From Distichodus sexfasciatus (Eukaryota; Chordata; Actinopteri; Characiformes; Distichodontidae): 64,000 bases of DNA. Positions 47,165-59,459 of this stretch are shown piece after piece. The notes beneath the pieces were generated by a model. It saw nothing but the letters and a program-made list of their open reading frames with translations. It did no database searches and was not told the DNA's origin. The position numbers and the translations under genes were made by a program. The stretch lies in NCBI GenBank assembly GCA_032718565.1, contig JAVGVS010000106.1:1048389-1112388 (forward strand), given 5' to 3'. The stretch's first letter is position 1. Each line of letters opens with the position of its first letter.

Positions 47165-48960
47165 TCTTTTAAGTAGAGGTGGTTCCAGATGAGCAGTGCT
47201 TGATGCTCTGAGAGGACGAGAAGTGACACATTGTTTAATCAGTGCTGATAAGTAAGGAGGTGCTGTTAGTCTTGGCCTTAAAGGCAAATGTTAGAGTTTG
47301 GAACCTGATGCGAGCAGGGAGTCGTGCAGATTCCGTAGTAGAGGTGTGGTGTGCGAGAATTTGAAAACACTGAAGATAAGTCTCGCATTTGCATTCTGGA
47401 TCAATTGAAGTGGTGTTCATTGAAAGTCCAGCCGTTAGAAAGTTGCAGTAGTCCAACTTAGAGATGACCAAGAACTGGACAAGTAGCTGAGTAGCTTCAG
47501 TGGTGAGAAAGGAATGGATTCTTCTAGTGTTGTATAGAAGATATCTGCAGGACCTAGGGAGGTTGCTCATGTGTGAAGAGAATGACAGTTCATCATCCAG
47601 AGTGACACCTAGATTTCTTGCTGTTTTTGAGGGGATGATAACAGAGTTATCAAAAGAAATGGGATGGTCAAGATTTGGTGAAGGATTGCCATTGATGTGC
47701 AAGAGTTCAGTTTTGCTAGGATTTAACTTGAGGTAGTGGGATGTCATCCAAGAAGAGATGTCAGTCAGACACTCTAAGATTTGGCTTGAGACGTGTTGGT
47801 CGTCTGTTGGAATGGAAAGAATGAGTTGAGTGTTATCCGCATAACAGTGGTAGGAGAACCCCTGTGCAGCTATAACCTCCCTAAGAGAACCAGTGTATGG
47901 GGAGAAGAGAAGGGGTCCTACAACTGAACCCAGAGGACCTCCACTGGTCAGCCTTTGTGAAGCTGACAGGGAGCCTTGCCACATCACCTGATATGTCCTG
48001 TTATCAAGGTAAAATGCAAACCATTCCCAGACTGTACCTGAAATCCCAAGGCTTGAAAGAGTATCCAGGAGGATCTGATGGTTGACCATTTCAAAAGCTG
48101 CAGACAGGTCCAAAAGTATCAGAACTGAGGACAGGTTTGACATTTTTCAAAGACGGCTAGAAGTGCACTCTAGAATGTGCAGCTTTGAATCCAGACTGGT
48201 TAGGGTCATGGAGTGCGTTTTCAGACAGAAAGACATTAAGTAAACTGCTTGCTCCAGTACTTTGGAAAGAAAGAAGAGAAGGGATACTGGTCTGTAATGG
48301 TTAACATCTGAACAGTCCAGAGAGGGTTTCTTTAAAATGGGTGTGACAACAGCAGACTTGAAGGCAGCAGTCATTAAGGAACCATTGACTACGTGTGTGA
48401 TGTGTGGGAGAAGATCCTAAGAAATAGTCTCCAACATACCTGAAAGGATCAGGTTGAGCAGGCACGTGGTGGAATTGTTGGTTATCAGGATCTGAGACAC
48501 TTCCTCATGGGATAGCAAAGTGAAGTCTCGAAGTTGGGCAGCACTAGTAAGTTATGAGCCAGTGGGCAACTTGTTAGTCAGAGGGAAACAGCTCCTGATA
48601 GTAGAAATCTTCTCCTCAAAGAATGCGGCAAAGTCCTCTGGTGTGAGAGCAGGAGAAAGAGATGGTGGTTTGAGCAGAGATGAGAAGGTGGCAAAAAGTT
48701 TGCGAGGATTAGATACAGATTCTTCAAACTTGGTTCTGTAGAAAGAAGGTTTTGCAGAAGTTACATTAGTGGCAAACTTGAATAAAAGGGAGCAATAAGA
48801 AAGGAGGTCACTGTTACAATGTGTTTTCCCCTATCTTCTTTGCACTGCTCTGCTCCAAGGGAGGAAGTCATTGGTAGCGTTTTTAACAGCCGAAGGACAT
48901 GGATTAGCACAGTTAGGAAAAGATAAGGAGAAAATGAAGAATGACGGTGGCATCAGTGAG
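47165..48960 (-). mobile_element. L2-type LINE, copy 3 (reverse transcriptase region)
   Basis: Minus-strand reverse transcriptase in two frames joined near 48145: AVVTPILKKPSLDCSDVNHY, then LILLDLSAAFEMVNHQILLD, the catalytic motif as YADNTQL (usual YADD, so the second Asp is replaced by Asn) and LNPSKTELLHING. Upstream, 48380-48780 has the linker region in broken frames. It differs from copies 1 and 2 and is a separate subfamily. Its ends are not clear. Confidence 0.85.
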
Positions 48961-48989
48961 TCAGCTGTCGGACTAGGCAGTGCTTAAGA

Positions 48990-49100
48990 TTTTTCTCTTG
49001 AGTGGTTCTTGAGATACTAACATGTATCAGTTATAGCGATCCCACTTGATCAGATTGTACCATCTTGTGCTTGGACCCCTAATAATAATAATAATAAGAA

Positions 49101-49131
<31 letters not shown>

Positions 49132-49150
49132 AAGAAGAAAAAAGAAAAAA
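48990..49150. mobile_element. End of a hairpin-ended repeat plus (TAA)n(GAA)n tract
   Basis: GTTATAGCGATCCCACTTGA leads into TTGTGCTTGGACCCCTAATA, then TAA and AAG repeats to 49140. This is the same end and microsatellite pairing as at 20801 and 43983. Confidence 0.65.
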
Positions 49151-51647
49151 TAATAATCCGAACAAAAACAATAGTAAGCCAGACCATAACAGTGGCTATT
49201 AACTCTACCTACAATGCCGTTCCTGCTCTGCAGCAGTCCTGCGTTTAACACCTGCAATGTGATCTCCCCCGTCAGTGTAGCTCTCCCCTGACAGTGGCAG
49301 CTGCAAAAGGCAACGACAAACCGATGGCAAAGGCACTTCTTACCATGTCGCTTGCTCATCAACTTTATTTCCTGTATGGAGGTTTGCCTGGGTTCTGAAG
49401 TGAACTGAATTATAACACCTTACGACTTCACTTGACAAGTAAAACCTATGCCAATGGCAAGTGCAAAAAAGCAGGTGCAGCCCTTCATTGCCAGCAGATG
49501 CCACAGAGACCAAACTAATTCAAATTCAAATTTATTTATATAGAGCTCTTAACAACAGTCATTGTCACAAAGCACTTTACATATAACCGGCCTAAACCCC
49601 CCAACAAGCAAGCCTGAGGCAACAGTGGCAAGGAAAAACTCTCTCTAATAGGAAGAAACCTTGAGAGGAACCAAGATTTGGAGGGGGACCCCATCCTCCT
49701 CTGGGCGACCGGGTGCAGAAACATTAAATGCACAACAAGCAATAGTTCAAGATGAGTTGTTAGTTATTTAAAGAAGCAAAGATACAAAAATAGTCCAAGG
49801 GATATTTCGAATCCCGGGTTGTTGCTGGGCCATTTGCAGGACCCTCTCTGCAAAATTAAGCTGAAATTAGTTCAGTATTGTGCTGCTAATTAGTAGAGGT
49901 CCATAGGGTCCAATCCCAGTTGGTATAATGATGATGTCTCCATGGAGTCCTGGTGCGGGTTCAATTGGTCAGGATCAGCTCGGGAGGGTTGACAAAATCA
50001 AGCATCAGGTCAGGACGTCTCCAGGGAATCCTGGTGAGTTCAGTTGGTCAGCGTCAGCTTGGTAGGGTTGAGATGGTCAGCGTCAGCTCTGGGCAACTCC
50101 ATAGAGTCCCAGCTTCTGGTGGCATTAGTGCCAGTAAGAAGGACCTCAGTCTTGTCCAGATTTAGCTGGAGGAAGTTGTCAGATATTTTTTATGTCAATT
50201 AAGCATTCTTCCATTTTCTGAAGTTGCTGTCTGTCTTCCGGTTTAGCCAATATATATAACTGTGTATCGTCCGTAAAACAATGAAAACTAATTCCATGCT
50301 TACGAATGACTGAGCCTAAAGGTAGCATGTACAGCAAGGGACCTAAAACTGATCCTTGTGGTACTCCATATTTCACCCTGACGTGCTCTGAGGAATCACC
50401 ATTTACATCCACATACTGATAGCGGTCTAAAAGGTAGGATCTGAACCAAGAGAGGGTCACTCCCCTGATACCAACAACATGTTGAAGTCTATCTAGGAGA
50501 ATGGCATGATCAACAGTATCAAAAGCAGCACTAAGATCAAGCAGCACTAGGAGCGAGGCACAGCTCTGATCAGCAGATAAGAGGAGATCATTTACTACCT
50601 TTAGCTGAGCAGTCTCTGTGCTATGGTTTGTTCTAAACCCAGACTGAAACATTTCATAAATCTGTTTTTCCTGTAAGAATGAGGTTAGTTGACTGGCAAC
50701 AACTTTTTCTATTATTTTGGAGATAAATGGGAGATTAGATATTGGTCTATAGTTTAACATTACCAGTTGGGCTTCTTTAGCAAAGGTTTAATCACTGCTA
50801 ATTTAAGAGATTTGGGTAAATAACCAATGCTAATAGAGGAGTTAACTATTGCTAGCAGAGGTTTAATCACTACTGGAATCATCTCTTTGAGTAACCTTGT
50901 TGGAACAGGGTCTAACATGCAAGTAGATGAATTTGAGGAAAGGATTAAAGACGTTAGATCTGACTGGTCAACCGTAGTAAATGATCCAAATAATATGGCT
51001 GCAGTATTACTACTTGCCTTGTCAAGGCCAGCCACTGTAGTTACTTGAGATTTTAGAATATTCTGTCCAATTAAACAATTTTTTTGGTCAAAAAAGTTTG
51101 AGTAGTAGTCTGGCTATTAATCAGCTTGGATACCATGTTAAATAAAAACCTAGGATTATTTTTGTTATTTTCAATTAGCAATGATAGGTATTCTGATTTC
51201 GTAGCTCTAAGAGCCTTTTTATAGCTTCCCATAGTGTCTTTCCATGCTAATCCAAATACTACTAATCCAGTTTGCCGCCACTTCCGTTCTAGTTTCTGTG
51301 TCCCTTGTTTTAAGCTATGTAGGTGGTCATTATACCAAGGGGATGTTTTGTTTTCTCTGATCTTTTTAATTTTTAATGGAGCAATTTTATCTAAGGTGGA
51401 ACGAAGCGTAGATGTTATCCGTAATCCGTATTACTCTCAAATTCAGCAAGATTAGACATTTCCACTGTCAGGAACGACAGATCGGGGAGATTATCAATAA
51501 AGTTGCTAGCTGTATCTGAAGTGATTGTACGCTTGGAACAGAAGTGAGTTGTAGTATTTTTGTTTTGACTGAAGTGAAAATCAAATGTAATGAGATGGTG
51601 GTCGGAAATAATACTCGTCTGAGGCAGTACTGTTACATTATCCACAT

Positions 51648-52958
51648 TGTAGGTACCATGCCGTCCACTAGGTGGCGCTGCCACCAGAGTTGCATGTAGA
51701 GCTGACCCGGGGGGTGGGCACTTCCCACACCTGCATTTGAAATTCTCTCTCCCTCTGGACCTGCCCTTGCGGGCTGTGGTCTAACAAAGAGAAACCTGGC
51801 TGAACCTCCCATGGGGGAAGGGCCATTTGCATTCCCTTTGTTTCAAGACCAGGAACAAGGAGGTACTCTATTTTCTTAGTGACGCTAAGAAATTTAGTAA
51901 ATCAAGCTTGCAACCTGCCATTTTCGACGCGGCCAGACCCGTTATGTGCAAAGGCAGAGACCAAAACGAACCGGAATACCTCGGAAGCAAGATTTCCACG
52001 TCAAATTCCTTGGAACAATTCCCTCCGACTTCATGCAGTAACGGCAAGACCCTCGCTCCGAGAAGTCGCATTCCTCAAGCGATCGCCAGCCAGGCAAAAT
52101 TCCCTCCAAACTACCCAGAATTGTGAGGACGACGATGGAGGACGAGCATAACAACGCTAAGGAACACAAAAGCAGGACCCGCGAACACGTGAGACTGAAC
52201 TGAACCTCTGAGTTTAGTAACTTAGCATAAATTCACTCTTATTGCAATGTCTGGGCCAAGTTTCATTGTTTAGCATTGTTTAAACCGTGTCTTAGAAGAA
52301 TGTGGTTCATGTGCTTAATGATAGGCTGTTTCTTTTGTGCGCATCTCATCTCTCTGTCCTAATTCTCTCTTTTACTAATCATCTCGGAACCCTGAGAAAC
52401 ACCTCAACTTACGTACATTCCAAACATTTAGCTTAAGGTTAAACTCCACACCAGCATTTCACCTTTGTCTCTAGGACAAAGCTCAGCTGATCTCGTCAAC
52501 ATACGCGCTGGTTTCACCAAAGACGTGGTATTGACGCCATTGTCCTTAATCTTAAGAGATAAGGAGTAACCTCCATTTAAACTGCGCACGCTTACACTCC
52601 TTTGTTCTGCAGATCAAAGCATTTCGCGAATGCAGACACACACACTACTACCACCCTTCTCTTTCTATGTAAATATACTGTTTGTTGTTGATTGCTTTCT
52701 AGTTGTTTTAGACTTAGTGTTAATAAATGTTTCATTTATTTCACCCAGTTGTTGTGATTTCATTAATGTGATTAAACTGCCAGAACCTATATTAAAAGAA
52801 TTCGTCTAATTGGTAAAACCACCAACCCAAATCGTTAATATTGCTATCTTTAGTGAGAACTAAAGACTGTAATGCTTTCGATTTGATTAAAAATTTATTT
52901 TATGAGACTGATAAATTTTATATAACTTTGATAAACTATAGTATGGGCAAACCTTACA
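51648..52958 (+). mobile_element. Solo LTR inserted in L2 endonuclease
   Basis: Begins TGTAGGTACC and ends AAACCTTACA (TG...CA) and is flanked by ACAT on both sides (51644-51647, 52959-52962). AATAAA at about 52719 near the right end suggests + orientation. At 1311 bp it has no gag or pol. The retrovirus-like or Gypsy family cannot be told from the LTR alone. Confidence 0.82.
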
Positions 52959-52962
52959 ACAT

Positions 52963-53480
52963 TAAGACCAAATGATAGGATTAAATCAAGGGTATGACCG
53001 CAGTTGTGAGTGGGCCCAGTTACATTTTGAACAATGCCCATGGAATCTAGTAAATTAGTAAAAGCTGCTGTCAGAGGATCTTGTTCATTATCTACATGAA
53101 TATTAAAGTCCCCCACAATTATTGCTCTTTCAGTTGAAATAAACAGGTCTGACAGAAATTCTGCAAATTCAGTTAGGAATTCAGAATAAGGACCTGGTAG
53201 ATGGTAAATCATAATGAGAGGGAGCGACGAAGAATTAGGTTTTACAGATATGTCTGCAATTCTAAGGAATAATAATTTGAATGATTTAAATGTAAATTTA
53301 GGTCCTGACTTCTGTGTTATTGAAAGAGATCTTTCGTAGATGGTTGCAACACCTCCCCCTTTACCACTGAGTCGGGGTTTATGCTCATAACTATATCCTG
53401 GAGGCTTCGCGTTATTTAAGGCTAAATACTCATTGGGTCTTAACTGAGACCCATGTCTCAGTTAATTTTACGTGAACTAT
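52963..53480 (-). pseudogene. L2 endonuclease, N-terminal part
   Basis: APE-type endonuclease fragment: GKGGGVATIYERSL, IMIYHLPGPYSEF, then the catalytic-site phrase IIVGDFNIHVDN and HTLDLILSFGLN. It stops at the solo LTR. The C-terminal part (TSIISDHHLITFDFHF, with the SDH motif) resumes at 51643. Confidence 0.8.
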
Positions 53481-53744
53481 TTTTGGTTCGGGGCACAGAG
53501 ACAATGTCAATATGGTGGTACCTAGGTGGCGGCTTGAGGCAACTCGCAGGCGGTCGGTTTAGCCTTTCTGCCTGCGGCCTGGCCTTGGCTCCGGTTTGTC
53601 AATGGCCGCCTACACCTGAACCTGCATAAAGGCTAGCTGCTATGTTCACTGAAATATGGGCAGCACCCTCCCACGAGGGGTGGATACCATCCTGGCTCAA
53701 AAGACCAGGCTTTCCCTTGAAAGTGGAGCAGTTATCTACAAAAC

Positions 53745-54200
53745 CTATGCTATTTTCAGAACACCACTGCTGTAGGTCTCAGAACTATGTCTAGCTGGGA
53801 GGGGGCCAGAGAGAATTACTGCCTGCGACATTGTTTTGGCTAGCTCACACACCTCTTTAAAATTACTTTTGGTTACTTCAAACTGTCTGAGCTTGACATC
53901 GTTGGTGCCGACATGGATGACTATCTTGGAATATCTACATCTATTACTGGCCAGCACCTTAAGATTGGCCCTGATGTCCAGTGCTCTGGCTCCCGGTAAA
54001 CAATTTACCTCGACTGCTGGTGCCGCTAAGGGTCTAGCTATTTTCACATGCTGTAGAATAGAATCACCTATCACCAGAGCACTTCTACCATCTTACACCT
54101 TTTACAGATAAAGTTATCACTACTTAACCTATCACTGCTGACGGAGCAGCTAAGGCTAAACATTCTGCACTCACTACAGAAAACAACATCACCGTTAGGC
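53745..54200 (-). pseudogene. L2 ORF1: zinc-finger plus SGNH esterase-like domain
   Basis: From about 54200 the minus strand reads MPNGDVVFCSECRMF with a second cysteine pair in CKRC, a four-cysteine zinc-finger arrangement. After a stop or frame change it continues as a GDSL/SGNH-hydrolase-like domain: nucleophile block VIGDSIL, block III HVGTND and block II-type GARALDI. Esterase domains of this kind are known in ORF1 of CR1/L2 LINEs. The C-terminal DxxH block is not evident before the frame ends. Confidence 0.75.
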
Positions 54201-54513
54201 ATCTTATTTAAAAACTAGATATCACTTACGTTGTTATTTGTTGAGCAGGATCGCTAAGAAATTGCCGTCGGTTTTTGCGTCTCGGTCTCCACCGTGGTTG
54301 GAGTTAAACTATATTTTAGGTTTTAATTGCTGATTATATTACTTAAATCGCTTAGTGTAAGGAAAGGTATGAAAAGAAAATTAACGTTAAGACGCTATGC
54401 GTTTGGGTGGAGGAAGCCCTATACGCTTGGCGGTTCCTCGTGAATTTTTTTTTTTATTGACACGCCAAGCAGTGTCTAATCAGTCGTTAGTCACTTTATA
54501 TTAAAAGTTCGTA

Positions 54514-55370
54514 GTATGAAATTGACAGAATATAATGCAATTTGAGTATAAAAGGGAAAAAAGGAGTGAGAGACGCCGACTTGCACCGGCAAGAGACCAC
54601 CTGGCACAAGATTTTATTGAACTGGCTGATAACTTATAACAATAAAAACTCCCCTTCCCCAACCTAGCCAACTCTGCTGGAAGTAGTAATAACAGTTCTC
54701 CTTAAAGGAGAAAAGATACCCTTGTAAACAAATTAGAGGAAGACAACCTTAACAACCTTAGTTGTGATGATTCCTTGTGGCCAAAATATGGAATTATAAA
54801 TTTTGACCTGAAAAGACTGCTCTTGTCAAATACATTTGACATTTTATTTTCTTATGGTTTGTTAGAGGTTAGAATTTGTTTGAGAATTAAGCATAGGGTC
54901 ACCTTAGTAAACAATTCAACTCTTAGAATTTGAATTTTAAAAAATATTCCTTGGAATGTTGGACCTGGACTCCTAGTCCACTGATCCTATTTTTTTCAGT
55001 ACTTTCATCAACCTTTACAAAAACTAAGATTTCTTCCTAAGGCTATTTGATCTTCAGCTGCAATTGTTGATCAGATCAAAGCATGAAGGAAGAAACATTA
55101 TGTACTTTTTCAAGGTGCTTTCCATCATTATTTGCAACCTCCTCTAGTAGCTACCATATGGAAGTCACACCATTGAGAACATTTTGCCAGTGTGGGTTAT
55201 AGTTAAATTTGGAGAAACAATGAATCGGTGCAGGATATTGGAGAGAACTCTCAAAGTGAATCAATTGGCTACATATTACACTAAGTAAAAGTGAACATGT
55301 TATCAGCAGAAGACTAGGGTTTTGTCTGTACAAAAGACATTCAGTTTAGTCTAGGGAGGACAAAACAAGA
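54514..55370. other. Unassigned stretch
   Basis: A/T rich with short frames only. ACAAGATTTTATTGAACTGG near 54606 resembles a repeat end. Nothing firm. Confidence 0.35.
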
Positions 55371-55375
55371 GTAAC

Positions 55376-57870
55376 TGTGAGACCTCAGCCCAGACCCAGG
55401 GAGGAATCTACCTCATCGGAAAGGCCATCTGACCAAGACTCCAGTTCCAGATCTTTACAACCACCCCTGATTACCAGATCTGTGTCACTTGAATTCTAGC
55501 CAATCACACGCACATCATCTGTATTTAAAGCCTCTGCTTGCAGGTGTTCCCTGCAAAGTATTGTTATGCCTAGCGTACCAAGCATTCTCTGATATTGCCT
55601 TCCTGTGTTTTAAGGTAAGATAAGATAATGTGGCGGGAGAGGACCGGAATACACACAAAAGGGAATTGCATGACTACGCCACCTAGCGACTTGCACCCCA
55701 AGAAATAGTATTCATAAATTAGCAAGAACACACAGGCTCGTCTACTTGAACAAAGGGCAGGAGATGTGACTGAAGACACAGAAGACAGTCATTCACTGGT
55801 TGGGGGGATGATTAGTGCACAGAACACAGTCATTCCGCGGGGTAGGGGAAAGGCACATTTGACTGCCTGTGGGTAAAAGCTTTTGTTCAGTCTGTTTGTA
55901 ATGTCTGCTAGAGGAAAGCAGGGAGAAGAGGGAGTGCCCAGGGTGTGAGGGGTCTTTGATAATGTTGTCGGCTCTTTGGTGGAGTCTGCTAGTGTAAATG
56001 TCCTTGGGGGGGTAGTACCATCCCAATTGCTTCCTCTGCTGCCCTCACCACCAGCTGAAAATGTTTCCTGTTTTCTTCAGTGCAGCTGCTGAACCGCACT
56101 GTGCAGCAGTAGGTCAGGAGGCTCTCAATAGTGGAGCAATAAAAGTTGGTAAGCAGCTGTTGGGGAAGGTTGGCTTGATGCAGCTTCCTGAGGAAGTACA
56201 GTCTTTGTTGTGCCTTCCAAACCTGGTAAGAGATGTTTGTAGACCTGGTGAGGTCAGCAGAGATGTTGACCCCAGGAACTTGAAGCTCTCCACCATCTCT
56301 ACCTGTTCTCTATGAATGTAGAGGGCAGAGTGCTCAACCTGCTTGGCTCTCCTAAAGTCCACTATCATTTGCTTGGTCTTGGCTGTGTTCAGTTCCAGGT
56401 TCTTGTTGTTACACCTTTGCCTCAGCTGCTGAACCTCCTCCCTGTAGGCTGATTCATCATTATTGTCAATCAGTACTACAATGGTGGTGTCATTGACAAA
56501 TTTGACAATGGTGTTACTGGTATAACTGGAAAGACAATCATGAGTGAAAAGGGAGTAGAATAGAGGACTAAGGATGCACCCCTGCGGCATGCCAGCATTT
56601 ATGATGAGAGTGGAGGAAATGTGGTCTCCCATCCTGACATTCTGTGGTCTGTTGCTGAGGAAGTCCATTATCCAGGTGCACAGTGATCTGCTGATGCCAA
56701 GGTGCCTAAGCTTTTGAACTAGCTTGTGTGTTCACACCATATTAAAAGCGGAGCTGAAGTCTACAAACAGCATCCTCACATAGGTGTTACTGTTATCCAG
56801 ATGTTTGAGGGCATTGTGGAGAGCTGTTATTATGGCATCTTCCATCGACCTGTTTGCCCTGTAAGCAAATTAATATGGGTCGATGTCAGCTGGAATGGCA
56901 GCCTTAATGTAGGGCATGATGAGTTGCTCCAAACATTTGGTGATGATGGGAAGCCTGCCGATCTCCTGACTTGAAGGCAGCATCACGTGCTCTGAGCAGG
57001 ACCCGCACTTCACTTTTTAGCCATGGCTTCTGGTTAGGGAACACTTTAATAGTCTTTGATGTGGTAACATTCCTAGTGCAAAAGTTGATGTAAGACAGCA
57101 CAGTAGAAGTGTGAACCTCCAAGTCTGTCTGCAAAAATTCCCCAGTCTGTAGTTTCAAAAGTCTTGTAGGGCTACTGTGGCTTACTCAGTCAACACCTGA
57201 ACTGTTTTAACTGTTGGTCTTTGTCTACAGATCAGAGGTTTATAAGCAGGTATCAGTGATAGAGAGAGATGGTCTGAAAGACCAAGATGTGGCAGGGGGG
57301 TGGCTTTGTAGGCCTCTGAAATGGTGGTGTAGACCTGGTCTAGGATGTTATTTTCCCTCGTCGGAAAGTTCACATTTTTGTATACTCCAGGCATTAAAGT
57401 CTCCTGCTGTGATTATAATGCAGTCTGGGTGTGCCGTAAGCTGTTGGTTAATGGAGCGTTGTAACTAATCCAAGCAGTGTGAGGTAATTCTCAGTCATAG
57501 CTCGTCCATCTTATTGTTGAGAGACTGGGAGTTGGAAAGAAATAGACTCGGAATGGCCAGTTTGTGGGGGTTAGCATTTAGCTTAGCCCTCAGTCCCCCT
57601 CTCTTTCCCCTCTTCTGTCTCCTATACCTCCATCGCCTGCGCCACTTCAGCGGTGGAACGTTGAAAACAAAGACTCCAGTTCAATACCCTCGCTCTGCAT
57701 TTTTGGATTACTCTTCTGCTCTTTGTGATTCGGATTTGATTGCCCCGCGGAGTGTGTATTTTGGATTTGACCCTTGCCCGAATAAACACCTTGAGTTTAG
57801 TCAATTCATCTTTATGCCTTTGATCTGGTTTTTAAGACTCTGCATTAGGGTTCACCCACCGGTTGTTACA
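55376..57870 (+). mobile_element. Solo LTR (probably Gypsy) split by a Rex1-like LINE
   Basis: TGTGAGACCTCAGCCC at 55376 and CCACCGGTTGTTACA ending at 57870 give TG...CA termini with a GTAAC duplication on each side (55371-55375, 57871-57875). The left half holds a TATA-like TATTTAAAG near 55530; the right half has AATAAA at about 57782. The LTR text stops at about 55612 and resumes at about 57655 around a LINE. Confidence 0.8.
55615..57655 (-). mobile_element. Rex1-like LINE, copy 2, inside a solo LTR
   Basis: Minus-strand text: endonuclease start (RRQKRGKRGGL, then LAIPSLFLSNSQSLNNKMDEL near 57500), endonuclease end (EAYKATPLPHLGLSDHLSL), linker (KPWLKSEVRVLLRARDAAFK), reverse transcriptase (AGMPQGCILSPLFYSLFTHD; catalytic motif FVNDTTI, Asn in place of the first Asp) and C-terminus (GWYYPPKDIYTSRLHQRADN). 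Several frameshifts and a missing RT N-terminal part. The 3' tail is TTATCTTATCTTACC. Confidence 0.88.
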
Positions 57871-57879
57871 GTAACATCA

Positions 57880-58510
57880 ACCCCACAATACATAACAAGC
57901 TGCAAGTTAAGGAACATATTGAAATTTGCATCTCACTGCAAATTAAAAGTCATTATCAAAACTAGCATTGGTCTTAATATAGGTACTTAATTTCAGATTT
58001 TTTTCTAGCCCATACTTCAGATTACATGCTATTCATCAATTTACTGGCTTCTGGTAAATTTAAACTTTGACTTTATTAACTAACAGCTGTCTGTGGTCTG
58101 GCAGATCTGCAGTTGTTTCTGTGCTATGAAAACAGACAATTTGTCATTGTTAATGTGAAAATCTTTACTGATAACCACATAGCTTATAAAACTGTGGATT
58201 TTCATGCAACAGACAACGAACCAATTGAGACTTGAATGTATTCCTTCTTTCAAGCCCTCGAGGGTCTGTCACCAGTTTGCAGGATCTCCAGATGTTGATC
58301 ACAGTTGTATTTGCACATCACAACATTCCAAAGCACAACAGTGTTGTGCAGTTCCCTGTAAGTAATTACATGTGATTGATAGCTGGATTGACTCTTCCAA
58401 ATGCTGATTCCCAGTGAAGCTATAAAAGTTGTGGTGAAAGTAATTTGTTAATTGCATCAGTGTATTTAATGCACCTCCCTAGCACCTGTTTTGTCAACAG
58501 ATTGCCTCAT
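57880..58510. other. Unassigned stretch between LTR elements
   Basis: No open frame of note and no recognised element. Confidence 0.4.
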
Positions 58511-58516
58511 GGTATG

Positions 58517-58900
58517 TGTCATGGTGTGAGTATGATAAACCAGAAGACGCACTTGCAGGAAAACCAAGGACGCTCTTTAATAAACCAAAAATGAGGAATC
58601 ACTCCAGGGAAAATGTGTAGCAAAAGATCCATTCAGTCAGCCAAGAAAATGTAGTCCAACAAAGGTAATCCAACAGGAAATGGTGGCAAGTCAGTGGGGA
58701 GCACAAGCCTAAAATAAAGTCCAGAAAAACACAGTGACAAGAAATACACAAAATTCAATGGGAATCAACAGAACATCAATCTTACATATCTAGAAATTTG
58801 ATTCCAAGTCGAGCTGGGTTAAATAAAGCACAGGTAACAAGACACAGGTGAAAATAATGATTAACACGGGAGTGATCTAAATGGAACGTGACCTACTAGG
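58517..58900 (-). repeat. 3' LTR of the Gypsy element
   Basis: Plus-strand TGTCATGGTGTGAGTATGAT starts it. The similarity to the right-hand LTR runs from GTATGATAAACC to GTGACCTACTA, and its right limit is not exact. Confidence 0.75.
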
Positions 58901-59114
58901 ACCCCTCTAGAACCACCCTTCTCCTGGTGGCACATGGAGCCATCCCCACAGAACCCCAGTGCAGGTGCTGAGATGGACCAGGAGGGTGACCCCGCGGACA
59001 GGGAGCCAGGCAATTCAGATGCGTATGATGGAATTTGTCAATCAGTCTTTGATGTAAGACATCATGTGCTGATACCCAACCCCTCTCCTTAGGAACATAC
59101 CCCTTCCAGTCCAC
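58896..59114 (-). pseudogene. Gypsy integrase C-terminus, chromodomain-like
   Basis: DWKGYVPKERGWVSAHDVL followed by LIDKFHH matches the chromodomain-like end of fish Gypsy integrases, then a proline-rich tail. It directly abuts the 3' LTR, as expected. Confidence 0.7.
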
Positions 59115-59459
59115 CAGTTATTGTAATCACTACACTGGTGAGAGTCCAGGACACTACGTTCTTAAAAAGCAGGGACAATTTAGTGCAGGGAAGGTTCAAG
59201 TAAAGGCCAAAACCTGCCACCTTCCTTAATTGTGGGTCCCTCCCTGCTGGATTGAGGTGTGAGCTCCTTCCCACACCCTCTCTGTCTAGCAAAACCAGTT
59301 GTCCACCCCTGGTGCCACAGACAGTTCATTATCCCAAGGACAGAGAGGGGGTTTATGCCTAAGCACACACTCAAAAGGTGTTAAACTGGTAGCCAAGTGA
59401 TGCAGTTAGTACTGGGTGTATTCTGCCCACCAGAGTAAGTTGCCCAGTCATGCTGCCAG

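Larger units (their letters stand above)
49511..54513 (-). mobile_element. L2-type LINE, copy 2, near full length, interrupted by a solo LTR
   Basis: On the minus strand, from 5' to 3': 5' UTR (54513-54210, shared with copy 1), ORF1 (about 54200-53745), endonuclease (53480-52963 and 51643-51415), linker (51410-51040), reverse transcriptase (51035-50179, 193-codon frame with LLVLLDLSAAFDTVDHAILL and FTDDTQLYILA) and the 3' tail near 49511 (GAATTTGAATT). A 1311-bp LTR splits the endonuclease. The RT C-terminus is largely lost between 50179 and the 3' UTR. Confidence 0.88.

Noticed and set aside
57514..57990. 158-codon plus-strand frame
   Set aside because: It runs across the LINE 5' end and the right half of a solo LTR, so it is a chance frame through two repeats.
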